Positions 35,101-48,300 of a stretch of 64,000 nucleotides of DNA are shown piece by piece. The stretch lies in contig NC_092589.1 of assembly GCF_047663525.1 (NCBI RefSeq), positions 77,922,501-77,986,500 on the forward strand. The letters run 5' to 3'. Within the stretch, counting starts at the first letter, position 1; each line of letters starts with the position of its first letter. A program made the position numbers and the translations under genes. The notes beneath the pieces are model-generated. The model was not told the origin of the DNA. It did no database searches and saw only the letters and a program-made list of their open reading frames with translations. This DNA is from Anas platyrhynchos (Eukaryota > Chordata > Aves > Anseriformes > Anatidae).

Positions 35101-38100
35101 AGATAAGAGCAAAAATACGGCTCTTGCCTGAAAGAGCTGGCACCTTATTGTAATATTACAAGCAGCAAAGCTGTGGCATGGGGCAGCACAGTGAGGCTGC
35201 ACGTTTTGCAGTTTAGCAGGTGAGCTGTGGGGGTTGTAGGAGGAGGGACTTAACCTCTGAGTCAGGTGTGCAAGGTGGGAATGGGTTTTGAGGGGTTCAG
35301 GCAGTGAAAGCTGTTTGCTTCTCCTCCTCTGTTGCAGGAGGATCCTGTGGAGAGGAAAGACCTGCTTATTTTTTTCCCCAAAAGAAAAGCAAATTCAGGT
35401 TCACTCCGGCCTTGTATCTTCTGTTGGTCCTAGCTCTACTGAGTTTCAGTAAGACATAAAACTTAAGAAATAACATTTATTTTAGGAACTGTATCCAACT
35501 CTTTGTAGTTTCTAAATGTGTACTTTACTAAGAGGGTGCATTTTTGTGTTAAATACAGTCTATTTCACACATACCTTACAGTAAAAATAGACGAGGTATG
35601 CCTTAGGTTTAAGTCAACAAATTTAGCACTGGCATCTTAGGTTGATTTTTGGTACTTTGACAAATTTGAAGCTTTTCAAATTAGGTAGGCAGATTGTTCT
35701 GCTGCTTTTGAAGTGTTTTGATCTTTCTAGAAAGCTGGAAATTAGCAGTTACAGTGAGGAGCTTCTGATCTTAATCAGCTTTTTGTAGGCAGGCTGCCAT
35801 TAGGAGTCTTTTAAAAAGTAAGTGAACCAAGAATAGCAAGTGATGATGATTACAGTTCAAACTCTTGTATGCTGAGCTCAGAGAGTATGAACAAGTTTGG
35901 CAAATACTAGTTCTTAGTTTTGTATGAAACGATCGTTGAAATGGGAGAGATTCAGCTCTTTCTATTTATACTCTTTATTTTTTCCATGAAACTGAGTAAT
36001 TTTTGTTTAAGATTTTTACTGCATGCTGAGTAGAGATCAGGGTGAAGGTAACATGCTGGCTGAACTCAGCTTTTTCTACCAAAACAATCTTAATTTATTT
36101 AAAAAAGTACTTTTTTTTTTTATAAATTTATCTATAAAAGTACTGTACTTGTTATTCCATCACAAAAAGAAATCAAAGAAATTCGAAGCAAGGGTTTACA
36201 GAGGCTTCTTCCTGCCCGTGTGTTCGGAGGAAGTCTTTCTCCTATAGTACGCTCCTCAGTTGATCACTGTAGCCATAAATTAGTCTTTGAATGTATTCAG
36301 GAAAAAAAAAAAAGGAAACCGGGGTTGAAAGAGATAAATCATGGGGATATTACCAAGGTGTTTAATCCTCAGTGTATCAAGTTCGTTTCGTATGAATTGT
36401 CTGTTCCCCTTCTGCCTGCTTGTCCTGAATGGGTTGCTCCTATGGCCAAAAGAAACCTAGAGTTTCTCTCTTAAATTTTTCTTAGCTATATTCTATGCTT
36501 TTTTTTTTGGCTCTATTTTTGTCCAGGGCTTTCATTTCAATAAACTATTAATATTTTATTTCACATAAATGAAACAGGTCTGAGATGTAATTTCTGAAGC
36601 ACCTTACGTTTCCTCCTTGTTTTTCTCAGCTAAATGTAATAATCACACGGCTGGCATAAGCATTTTGAGTCTGAATTCATGGCCGTGATCTTAATCATCA
36701 AATTAAAATTCTGACTTGTAATGTTTTCTGTCCTTGAATGTGCTGGAAGAGGTCAAATAGTTCCATGTCTATACTACACTACCTGTGTCTTGGATGCTTG
36801 CTGGGCAGCTGCCGTGTTCTTGCTGCTTCATCCCACTGCTGTGCTTTTCAAAGTCAGGCACAAACCCTGGCTGGCAAGGTCCTTGATATTCTGTGACTTT
36901 TCTGAGAGCTCTCAGGTCAGTAAACATTGTCTGATGGATGCCTCTGTGTGTGTGTTTATGAAAATTGATTCATCTAATGGTCCATGTTATCTTCTGCTGT
37001 GCCTGCTCTTACTCAAAGACGACTGCAGAGTCTCTGGGTTGGTCAGTGGATTCCCAAGCCTGCAGTGTCAGTGCTTGGGTTTCCTGCCAGCGTTTGTTTC
37101 TAATGCCACGTTGATTAAATTCAGTTAGAAATGCCACGTTTCGGATTGTTCTTGGTACTAATTGACACTCAGCCTTCTCCACGTGTCCCCAAGGCTTGTA
37201 GAGAGCGGGTTCCAGCAGCGGGCTGCTCCTGCCCTGCTCCGATAGTGCCCGCTGGCCACGGGCTTTCAGAGGTGGAAAAGCCTTGCTTGCATTTCAGCTG
37301 GCTGGGGGCAAAAGCATTCTTTTGTAAAGTTATCTGAGATCTTGAACTGACTTTCATTTGGGTGAAAGCTGTGGCTTGGACAGCTTACATAATCTGTCCA
37401 AGTAGATAAAGGATTTTCGTGCTGAAGTGAACTGGTAGATCATTTACGTCAGTGCTGAATAACCTAAACACAGCTATGTTCCTTTAGGGAGGGCATTTTG
37501 CTGCCTTTGCTATTAACTCTTTACATAATATAACACAAAATCCTTAGTTTTCTAACAGCAGCTGTATCAGCCTTGCTGCCTCGTGGATGTCCTGATGAGT
37601 CTTGTGCTTGGTTAAGTGGCAGCGCAACAAGTGGTGATGTGAGGTTTCACGGGAAGCTTATGTGTATATATATCATGAGATCCCAAGGTAGAAATAAATA
37701 TACTTTTGAAGTCGTTTGGATCTGAAGCACCTTGTACTGTTTCAGGGTTGCTGTGTTGTGTGGCTGTTAATGTACATCAAGGATTTGAAATGTTCTTGAA
37801 TGTAAGTAGTCAAGAGATGAAATATTCAGATCTTCCTTACTGCTTGAGTGTGAAGTGCAAACCCACAAAGTCAACAGCCCTGAATTTAGCAGCGTTACTT
37901 ACTTGAACGTCTAAGCATATGAAGCTTCATACTCTTAAGTACAGAAAACTCGGAAATCTATAATTTAAGAACCTGACTGTGTGTAGTGTACATTGATTGT
38001 GATGTAAATGTAGCATTTCACAAAAAAGCAGTGTGTTCTCAAAGGCTGAGGGACATGAAGCCACCAGTGCGAGGAAGCAGAGAGCAAACGTTTCTTTCTT

Positions 38101-39233
38101 ACTCTGTGGGATCTTGGAATCTGGACTCTTCCACCGATGAGCTTTACAAATACAAAAAGGGGAAGAACACCAAAATCAAGATTTAAAAGCTTAGGTAGAC
38201 AAACTTGATAATCTTTGACAAACTTATTTACTTGATCTATAGTAAGGGTATTTCTTTTGCAGTTCCCAAGTGTAGAATATTTCAAAGGTTTCTTACGCAG
38301 CAATGTGGTAGCACAGTTAAAAATGGTATCGGTGGGGCAGGTGACATTATTAACTTGTATGTGGTACGAGTATATGACTATCATATATTCATATGCTTTT
38401 GGAAAACAGAACATAATTTTTTTTTCCTATTTTTTTTTTCCTGAAGCACGTTGTTGAAACACATCCTGTAAACTAAGCCAGGGATGCTGTGATGCACAAC
38501 TGTACTGATTCAGTGAATCCAGATTTGAATTTTGATTAAATGACAGTATGCTGAAAGCTCTGAAGTTTTTTTTATTCATTTTTAAGTGTACTGGAAAATA
38601 TTTATAATTTAGTTCTGTTTCTCTTAGGACTCCTTTACTAATTTCCTATGAGAGCATTCATTTGTATGGGTTCTCTGATGTGTAATAGAGGAGTCAGCTC
38701 ACACTGCGGTTTGTTCTTACTTGTAGCTGTGGACAGTTTCCCAAGAATCAAAAGTCTTCTGTATTTTCTTAAGCTGTCTGAATTTACTCAAAAGGTTTTA
38801 GGGAATGTGCATGTGTGAATGATCACAGAATCCTTTACCAAGATATGTTAGAGAAGTTCTTATTTTTATGAAGTTTTTCTTATCATGAAAGTTACCAGTA
38901 ACCTACCAGAACCTAAGGCTGTAACTTTGTAGTAGTTTAAAATGACAGAAATAAAGTCAGTTGCAGTCTCCCAGATACTTACCACTGCTGCCCGGAAGAG
39001 TGTAGATACAGTTTATAATGTCATGTAATAAAACCGATCTTACGGCAATTCTTAGGAGTTCGTTCCTAATACATTTATATTTTTTTATTACAAGATAGGT
39101 GACATTAGTCAAAGTCTGAAACTGTGTTCATGAGATTTGAGTATGTGACTCGATCTTACGCTTCTAGAGTTTAAACTCAATAAACCTGGCAAAGGGATTA
39201 GACAGTAAAGCAAACTCTGTTTCTCCTTCCTAG
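31664..39233 (+). other. USP45: USP45 intron 1, no other gene seen
   Basis: About 7.6 kb of intron between the presumed exon 1 donor and the exon 2 acceptor. It carries only short chance open frames, a few A/T runs and no repeat that I can name. An alternative 5' exon could be hidden here. Confidence 0.55.
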
Positions 39234-39243
39234 TAAATAACAG

Positions 39244-39343
39244 ATGCGGGTGAAAGATCCATCAAGAGCCAACCCTGAGAAAACAAAGAGAAGCAAAAGG
39301 CCTAACAGGCCACAGGATGAAGACTCTTCAGATGATATTGCAG
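39244..39343 (+). CDS. USP45: USP45 first coding exon
   Basis: The ATG at 39244 opens [20 protein letters not shown]. The acceptor is probably CTAG ending at 39233, leaving 10 untranslated bases; AACAG directly before the ATG is the alternative. The donor is GTAAAT. Confidence 0.9.
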
Positions 39344-42300
39344 GTAAATACATTTAAGTTTTTTTTTTTTTTGCCCTAAGGTTGAGGGCTAATAAAATCT
39401 ACGTTGACTGATGAAAACCACATCTCAGTGGTACCAGGTAATACTTTTCCTGTTTGACGTTATAACAAAACATCCTCAATCAAGTCTTTCTGGCATGATA
39501 GGTTGTTACACTACTTGACTGCCTTGAAGGGCTTGGCAGCTGGTTGGTCTTCAGTGACAAGCTCTTCAGAGCACAGGGATGGTCCTTTCCAATGTGCAGA
39601 AGTTGAGGTGTGCATGGCAGGGAGCTGCTTGGCTGAGCAGGGAGCTTCTGACTAAGCTGAGGCAAAAAGGAAAGACAGAGAGGGCAGAAGTATGTTTGGA
39701 CTGTCCTCAGAGGGGCTCCAATTATGTAGGAATGGGATTGGGTAAGCCAGCCTTGGAATTGAATCTGGTAGGGATGTGAAGGGAAAGAATGGCATGTTTG
39801 GGTACTGTGACACAAAATGAAGACTGAGGCAAGTATGAGCATGCAGCCTGAGGGGACGGGGCCTAGGGATAAGGGACTCAGGAAAAGACTGAACAACATT
39901 TTTTTTTTTTTTCCTCCCCTCTGTCTTTGTATGTAACATCTCGGTCCTCTTTAACATCTTCATCAATGATCTGGATGACGGCATTGAGTGCACCCTCAGT
40001 AAGTTTGCAGATGACACCAAGCTAGGTGCGTGTGTCGATCTGCTCGAGGGTAGGAAGGTTCTGCAGGAGGATCTGGATAGGCTGCACCGATGGGCTGAGG
40101 TCAACTGCATGAAGTTCAACAAGGCCAAGTGCCGGGTCCTGCACCTGGGGCGCAATAACCCCAAGAAGAGCTACAGGCTGGGAGAGGAATGGTTGGAGAG
40201 CTGCCAGGCAGAGAAGGACCTGGGAGTGATGGTGGACAGTCGGCTGAATATGAGCCAGCAGTGTGCTCAGGTGGCCAAGAAGGCCAACGGCATCCTGGCT
40301 TGTATCAGAAACAGTGTGACCAGCAGGGCTAGGGAGGTCATCGTCCCCCTGTACTCGGCTCTGGTGAGGCCGCACCTCGAGTACTGTGTTCAGTTTTGGG
40401 CCCCTCACTACAAGAAGGACATCAAGGTGCTTGAGCGGGTCCAGAGAAGGGCGACAAAGCTGGTGAGGGGCCTGGAGAGCAAGTCCTATGAGGAGCGGCT
40501 GAAGGAGCTGGGCTTGTTCAGCCTAGAGAAGAGGAGGCTCAGGGGTGACCTTATTGCTCTGTATAAGTACATTAAAGGAGGCTGTAGCGAGGTGGGGATT
40601 GGCCTGTTCTCCCATGTGCCTGGTGACAGGACGAGGGGGAATGGGCTAAAGTTACGCCAGGGGAGTTTTAGGTTAGATGTTAGGAAGAATTTCTTTACTG
40701 AAAGGGTTGTTAGGCACTGGAACGGGCTGCCCAGGGAGGTGGTGGAGTCACCATCCCTGGAAGTCTTCAAAAGACGTTTAGATGTAGAGCTTAGGGATAT
40801 GGTTTAGTGGGTACTGTTAGTGTTAGGTTAGAGGTTGGACTCGATGATCTTGAGGTCTCTTCCAACCTAGAAATTCTGTGATTCTGTGTGATCTGCACAC
40901 AGTCCTCCCTGGTGCCTGAGCTTAGTGGCAGACTCTGGATTTAAGCATTATCCAGAATAGAAGATGATTGAGAGCTGTTAAGCAAACTGGCCCGTGGGAT
41001 CGCGTGGAATGTATCTGAAGGTGCTTAGAGAGCTGGGTGATGGTGTCATCATGAGGCTGTGCTCTTGTCATCTTCGTGATGACAAACTGGGGAGAGTGGC
41101 TGATACTCTGGAGGGTAGATCTGCCATTGAGAATGGCCTGGACCTGCTGGCAGAAACTTCACAGAGATCAACAAAAGCAAGTGGAGAACCCTGTATCTGG
41201 GCCAAAATAACTACATGCAATTACAGGGTGAGAAGCTGGAATGGCTTGAAAACAGGTTTGCAGAAAAGGCCCTGGAGGACGTAGTGCACAAGCTGAGTAT
41301 AAGTAGGCAGTGTGGCTTGTGCCCATTGTATACAGGTATTTGGAAATATATAGTTTTTTTCAGATAGGAGTCAACTGCCTGTGTTGTTATGTGCAAAAAC
41401 AGATTTATGCAGCGTTTCACTGTTGACAAAACCAAAACAGGGTCATTAATTTTGTACAATAGTAGCCCTATTAATAGTCCTAATACAAAGAATCTTATTT
41501 GTTTTAAAGAGGTGGTGGTTATTGACTGGAAAGGGTTTTTAATTGTAGGAAGACTGAAATAGATGCTGTATTAAGTTCAGTATATGGGGAGCAACTGGCT
41601 GATGTTCCCTAGTTTTGTTCTTCCCTAATGCTGACATGTTGAAGATTCTTCCTCTATAATGTACATGTGCTCCCTTTCACAACTATTATGTTTAATTGTG
41701 TTATGTTCTGTAGGCTTAACCTGCCAGCATGTGAGCCAAGCAGTGGATGTACATCATGTGAAGAGGGCGGTAGCTCAGAGCATTTGGTCAGTATGTTCAG
41801 AATGTCTGAAGGAGAGGCGGATGAGCGATGGTGAGCCCGTGGCCCCTTCAGACATATGGCTGTGCCTCAAGTGTGGCTCTCAGGTAAGTGTGTGTTCTAA
41901 ATTTAGTGGTGGATAGGCCTTGATTTTCTAAAGGATATGACTGGTACAGATCCTGCCTGTGTGGCATCTCATTCCTTTCAGTGAAGCGGTATGACATAAG
42001 TGCTTAGTTGTGAGAATCTGTGCTTCAGCTTTAATAGAATGGGATGTGGAATTGTGTTCTTCTTGTTTGATTTTTGGCAGTATTTTGGGTTATTTTTATG
42101 CATTGTAGTGCAGTTCAGCATTGTAGGTAGTAGGTGATGGTTCCACCTTTTCTCTGTTCTTCCATCTCTTGCTACATATGGAAAATTAACTCCAGGAACT
42201 GTACAGTTGCAAAATGCATCAGTTCATCTGGCTTATCGGGCAGAAGATACAGCCGATAAAAATGCATGAATAAATAAATACGTATATTCCTGAATCACCT

Positions 42301-45300
42301 CATACTGTGGATGCTCAGTTGCTAGATTTGATTGAAACCAGGGAGAAAGGACTGTGCAGGAGTGAGAATGCTGCTTTCTATGGCAGCTAGCCATTAGTCT
42401 GGATCAGTTATAATGTCAAATTGTGGTCCCAGAGTTTAAAATGGCAGGTCCTGACCCCAAGGGCTTGTGCAGGTTTCTGGCTTGTGAGTGAAGTAAAGGC
42501 TGATGCAGAAAAATTCAGTTTACAGGCAATGTCATGCTTAATTCAGCTAATAGTTGCCAGAAAAAAAGCATTTCACGTTTCCGCTTAGACTTTCTGTAGG
42601 TCTAAGTAAGGACAGATGCCAGCTTCTACCACGATTATCTAATCAGATTTAATTTTGTGAAGAAACATGCTATTAACAGGCTTCAAAAGATAGTTAAGTA
42701 GATTTGAGGAGAACTCAGATTATCTCTGAAAATTTGCAGTTAATGACAGCTTTTAAAACAAGTTAAATCTATGTGTTTTTTCATGTTTATGTGGTCAGTA
42801 GCCACCAAAACTCATGCCTTGTTCAGAGATGAGTCTTTACTTCTAAGTCCTCCTCTGTAGATACTTGAAAAACAGCAAATGCTTTCTCTTGAATTTGCTG
42901 TACATAAATGGTGTATTCTGAGTATATTTTTAGTGAAAAAAACAATTTATATGCCTTTTGCATTTGCTGTCTGGAATGCATGTAGCATTCTTGAGCAGTG
43001 AGGCTTACCTATGCAGTCCTGTCCTTGATATTCCATGTCCAAATAAGCTACATAGTCATTTCCTTCACTTTTTATTTTTAAAGAAAATTCTTATCTTTGT
43101 GAATGGCATAATTGGCTTTCCATTGACAATTCTTATTCAAAAGGTAGGAATTAGTTCTGTTAAATCCAAGCAAGCTTAAGAACAAGCTATACTTGTAACT
43201 GATTTTCCCAAATAGAAAAGATGAGATTTTTTCTTGTGTTGTAATGGGTTTTCCTTTATTAGAAAAAATAAAATGTGCTTATTTTTGCAAAAAAGTTAAT
43301 TCATATCTTTGTAATACTGAATTATAAAGAATGTTTAACCTCAGGCATTGCAAGTGAATATTTGGGCACTATAACATTGTTTAGTTTTAAGAAGTAAAGT
43401 TTTTGTAATTTATTTACTAATGGCTTAGTCTTTATCTACTTCCATTTTTTTCCTTATTGTGTTATGTTTCCATTTTTAGGGATGTAGTAAGAACTCAGAA
43501 GGCCAGCATTCTCTTAAACACTTCCAAACAGTGCGTACAGAACCTCATTGCATTGTTATCAGTCTTAGCACATGGATCATATGGTAAGAATGAGTATGCA
43601 GGTGTTCATTTATGCTTATATATAAGGATTTCTTGTACCTTAAAGCAATGTCTTCTAATTAAAAAGAATCATTTTGACAGACAAAATGAATATCTTATAT
43701 AGATCTCTAAAGAGTAGAGAGGCAGGCTTTCTGTCCTTTTGACTCTCAGAAAGGTCAAAAATTAAGTAAAGTAAATAGTGGTTTTGGTATGCTCCCTTCC
43801 TCCCCACCCGGAGAGAGTTGTTTTCTCTCAGTACCACCTCCATTGTCCAAACACAGGTTTCTTCCTGCTAAACAACATTCAGTCACATCACCCACCTTTT
43901 TCATTGATACCAGTTTTGTTTAAGTAGACGAAATGTCTTGAATTGCCACTGAACTATAGTTTTTACAGTGGCCACAACGCTATTGCCATAGAAGATTAAA
44001 GCATACCAAGATAACTGTGAGTCCATTGTGTACTATAGAGAATTGGCTGGTTATAGGAGTTGTCTTTCCTGCTTGTTTTGGTATGGTTATTTTCAGGGCT
44101 ACAAACTGATTTTAATTAACTCTGTTAATGTTGAATGCATTAGGGCTGATCATTAGGTGCTCTTCATTAGGCTTAAAGAGCATGCATGTATGGGATGATG
44201 GGATTCATTTTTATTAATCTTTAGTACTAAAAATTGACACCTAGAGATTAAGTAATTTGCGTAAGCTTTTTTTTAAGAGGGGTCAGTTAAAACTGGGAGG
44301 TAAGTCCAGGTACCCTGAATTCCAGTTCATTTCCTCTTTCGTTTAGGTGTTATGAATGTGATGAAGAGCTGTCAACACATTGCAACAAAAAGGCCTTGGC
44401 TCAGATAGTTGACTTTCTTCAAAAACATGGTTCCAGGGCTGAACCAAGTAAGTTTACACAAATAATTTTATCTGAGACATCTGTAATGTACTGTCCTTAA
44501 AAATGTGCATTTCAAATTTTCAGTCATATTAATCATATAATTGACAAGTTGTGTGTGAGTGTAATACGGTTCGTAACTGCAGAGTTACTTGGGCAAGTAG
44601 TGATCATCGTAGTGTTTTTTGCAAAAAATACCTTTTTTTTTTTATCGAGTACAGTTAAGGGTTTAAAATATCACTGTAGGATGGTTTTCCCAGATTTTGC
44701 CTTTAATGAAGAGAAAGTTGTTTACTGTAGAGAAGATACACCTCAAGTAAAATGCTTTATAAATTAATGCACAAAAACATTACAAAAGAATTAGTGATTT
44801 GAATTTTTCTAGTGTGGATGTGTCACATCTTACAGTTTTCAATTCAGACTTGTTTTCCATAGTTAATTAAATTTGTGTAAGAGGATCTTCTAGTACTCTG
44901 GTGTTGGATTTACTGCTTTCTGTTCATTGATGTCATTGGGTTGTGATATAATGCTCATTTCTGTTAATAGAAAATTCTCTTAAATTATTTTCTTAGTTCA
45001 TGAACCTCCTATATCAGTATATATGATAGTAGATAGAACTTCGTATGTGTGGCCCTCAACTGTCTATTCTTGATAATGCTGATGTTATTCATTCCTACCA
45101 TAACACATACTTCAGCATTTCTGGCTTGTAATTTATGGTATACATCAGATTCCAGGTTTTCTTCACAAAACAAAAGCAAAAAAAACCAAACAAAATCACT
45201 TAACAAGCTTGTAAAACAATTGGTTGCAGATTTTAGCAGATGTTGGTAGTCACCTGGTTATAAGACCGGAAAAGAATGCCTTAGGGGATTGGGCTATGTA

Positions 45301-48300
45301 TTCCTTCAGCTGCATGTGTGCAAATCCTGCTAGTTCTAAGGGGTGATATGTATTTTTTTGAGGGGGGAAAAATCCAAGGGTCACTCAGAAATTCATATTT
45401 TATATTTTGATCTAGTCTCAAGTTATATGTTAAGTTGTTCGTAGTACATTGATGAATTGCTACTTTTTGCATCTTTTTGCCTGGAACAATGAAAATACAG
45501 TATGTGATTTCACTCATTCACAGTTTCAGTTTCACTTTATGTAAAGTAATAAATGGGTGTTGTAGCTTGCTTGCAGATTAAAAAGCTCTAGTGTTTATTT
45601 TAGTTAATTCCATTTTTGAACTTCTGGATAAGATTTTCAGAAGCTATATGATTAGTTGGGCTTCATGTTTTGGATTCGTATTTTGTGAAACTTGAAAACC
45701 TTTAAAGTTTTCTGAGTATGGTGCTTAGGAGTTTTTTGTGAAATGTCTTAAATTAAGCAACTAAAATTCCAAACTAATTCAGAAAATAGTAAGCTTATCT
45801 TTAAAATCAACTGCTTATAGTAGAACAGGGCAGAATATATTTCTTCTATATATGTATTTGCGTTTCATTTTGATATTCTGGAAACATATTTCATTTAAAT
45901 ATCTGCCAGGTATAACTGGAAACTCCTTCCTATAACTGGAAATTAGAATGTATTGGTTTTATTTAGGGAATAAACTTTTTTTTTTCTTTTCTCAATTGAT
46001 TTAAACCTATTTAAACAGTTTTAGTTTGTGGTTACATGGTTTGTGACAGTAGCCTATGGAGTTCACCCTGCTTGTGGTGCCTCAAAAAGCGAGGTTCTGT
46101 GGCAGCCATCCGTGGTGTTAGCAGTAACTAAGTGCACCCAGTGACCCAGAGCTTTTACTGTGAACACAAGGTAGTGAGCAATGCAATACAGTTGTACATC
46201 AGTGACAGACTAACAAGTCCACATTCCCAGCACTTCATACTGTCTGTGAGGTTTCTGAGGCAGTGCTGCCTCAGAAGCAAAAGCCCTACAGCTTGCTCCT
46301 GATCCGTCTTTCCTGGTTGTTCTCCATTAAATTGCTTTGGGAACTGTGAGGGGCAGGATTCCTGCTGGCTTTTTTCTGGTCTGGATCAGCTCCCTAGAGT
46401 GATCCAGTGCTGGTGAGAGCAGCACCATCGTGCACCAGCGTGGCTGAGTGGTCATCCCCTCAGCAAGATGGCTCCAGAAGGGCCTGTGCCCTTCCAGGCA
46501 GGCTGCGGCCCACCCACTCTTAGCCTACACACCTCTGCTCAATGCTTGGAAGTCAGCAACCCTTGGTCAGGCATCACTGCTGTTATCAGGAGCTCTGGGA
46601 TTAGCTGCCCAAAGATGTTCTGCTGGGCTTTCTCGAGTGGCAAGGGGAAGAGGAAAAAGTAGCTTGCCCGTCACAGTTGGTTGCTTCGGTCCCAGCTACC
46701 TACTGGAAGAGGCTAAGAAACATTGATGTGTTGATAAATAAATAATAGGTGTGAGCAGAAATTTCCAAACAGTACTGAAGTACTGTTATTTATTTATTTA
46801 TTTATTAAGCTAGAATGCCTTTTAAATATTTTTTAAAAATAAAATCTGAAATCAAAGCCTGATTTGTTCTGTTGTCCAGAAACAATACAAAGTATAACAA
46901 TGAAAAATAACTCTACCATTGACAAATTATCTTTTATTTTATTTTAAGCATAGCATTTCATTTCATGTTACCACAGTATTTTCAGTATAACTATCATCCT
47001 TTAAATTCTTTGTTGGCTTAGATTTAAAAAATATATATATATTTTGCATATAAGTCAATAATAAACTACTAATTTTAGCCCTGGAAATAGGAATTATTAG
47101 CTGTCAGTTTTATGCTGCTTGTTTCCTACAACTTACTTTCATTTCTTTAAAAATTGATACCATGCTTTTATTCTATTGCTTTTCTGCTTCCTTCGATTAA
47201 AAAAAAAAAAAGCAAACATAGCAAACATTTACGTAATTTTCATACCCAAATGTGGCACTGCAAAAAAGATTTATCTTATATCTGGGTTGCTTTCTAATCT
47301 AACAACTGGTCGGCATGGTGCTTCGTTAAAATTCATATAGCATTATCTAGAAATTTCTGCAGAAATGCAGTATGAGCATAGATAAAAGTAACAGATGAGA
47401 GCTGTTAGGATTTTTTTTTTTTGATTATTGAAAGTTTAGGAGTCATTTAAAGATAAAATAATCAGTTTAAACATGTAAGGGAGGGTTATATAGATTTCCT
47501 AATTAATGCATCTTGGAAAATAAACAAAAGCAAAATGCTTGTCATTTGGTACTAATGTGGTGGAATAGTGTGGCAGCAGGATCCCTGCTTTTCACTCAGT
47601 CTCTCATAAAGATTCAACTTCACTTCAGCTGTAAAAATGTGCAAATTACATTACTACTACATGACTGACTTTTGTAATTACATTAAGCGATTGAGATAAA
47701 TCCCAGTGCTGGGTTCCCAAAAGAATGCTTGCAGCTGTGTGATTTTCGCATCTGATCCTATGGTTTGTTGTACCCAGCCATGCCTGCTATTTTTTTCCCT
47801 TTTTTTTCCCTCCCCCTTCTCTGTAGAGGAGTCTGTTTGGTTAAGAGGTCATGTTGGGCACAAGATGGAAGAATAAAGCAAGATTGCTTTCTAGGGTGTA
47901 CCACCCAGAAATTTGTTTTGTGGAAAAGGTTAGCAGGCCATGATGATTTTCACAGAAAGGCAGGTGCAGTATTGTCAGTGTGGCACACTTGCGAGCTTCA
48001 CATGGACATAATGCACATGTAGTACACAGGAACCATGCTGAGACATTGCTAGCTGGGTGTCTGCTCATTTGCTGGAGAAAATAAATTGTTTTGTGGTCTT
48101 AAAAATGCATATTTGCTTTTATAAAAGCCAAATTAGACGTTGTTTGAAGACATAAGATTGCATACTGAATTTGTTTATAGAGCAGTTAATTTGTTTGTGT
48201 GGCAATAGAACGAGAAGGAGGAATATCTGTTCTCAAATTCTGTAGTTAATTTTATTATTGAGAAGTTCAAGCAGAGGAATGAGATTTTGCTAGTAAGTTC

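Noticed and set aside
39480-40408. Minus-strand frames of 128-170 codons across the CR1
   Set aside because: They are antisense to the CR1 reverse-transcriptase frame and so are shadows of the mobile element.
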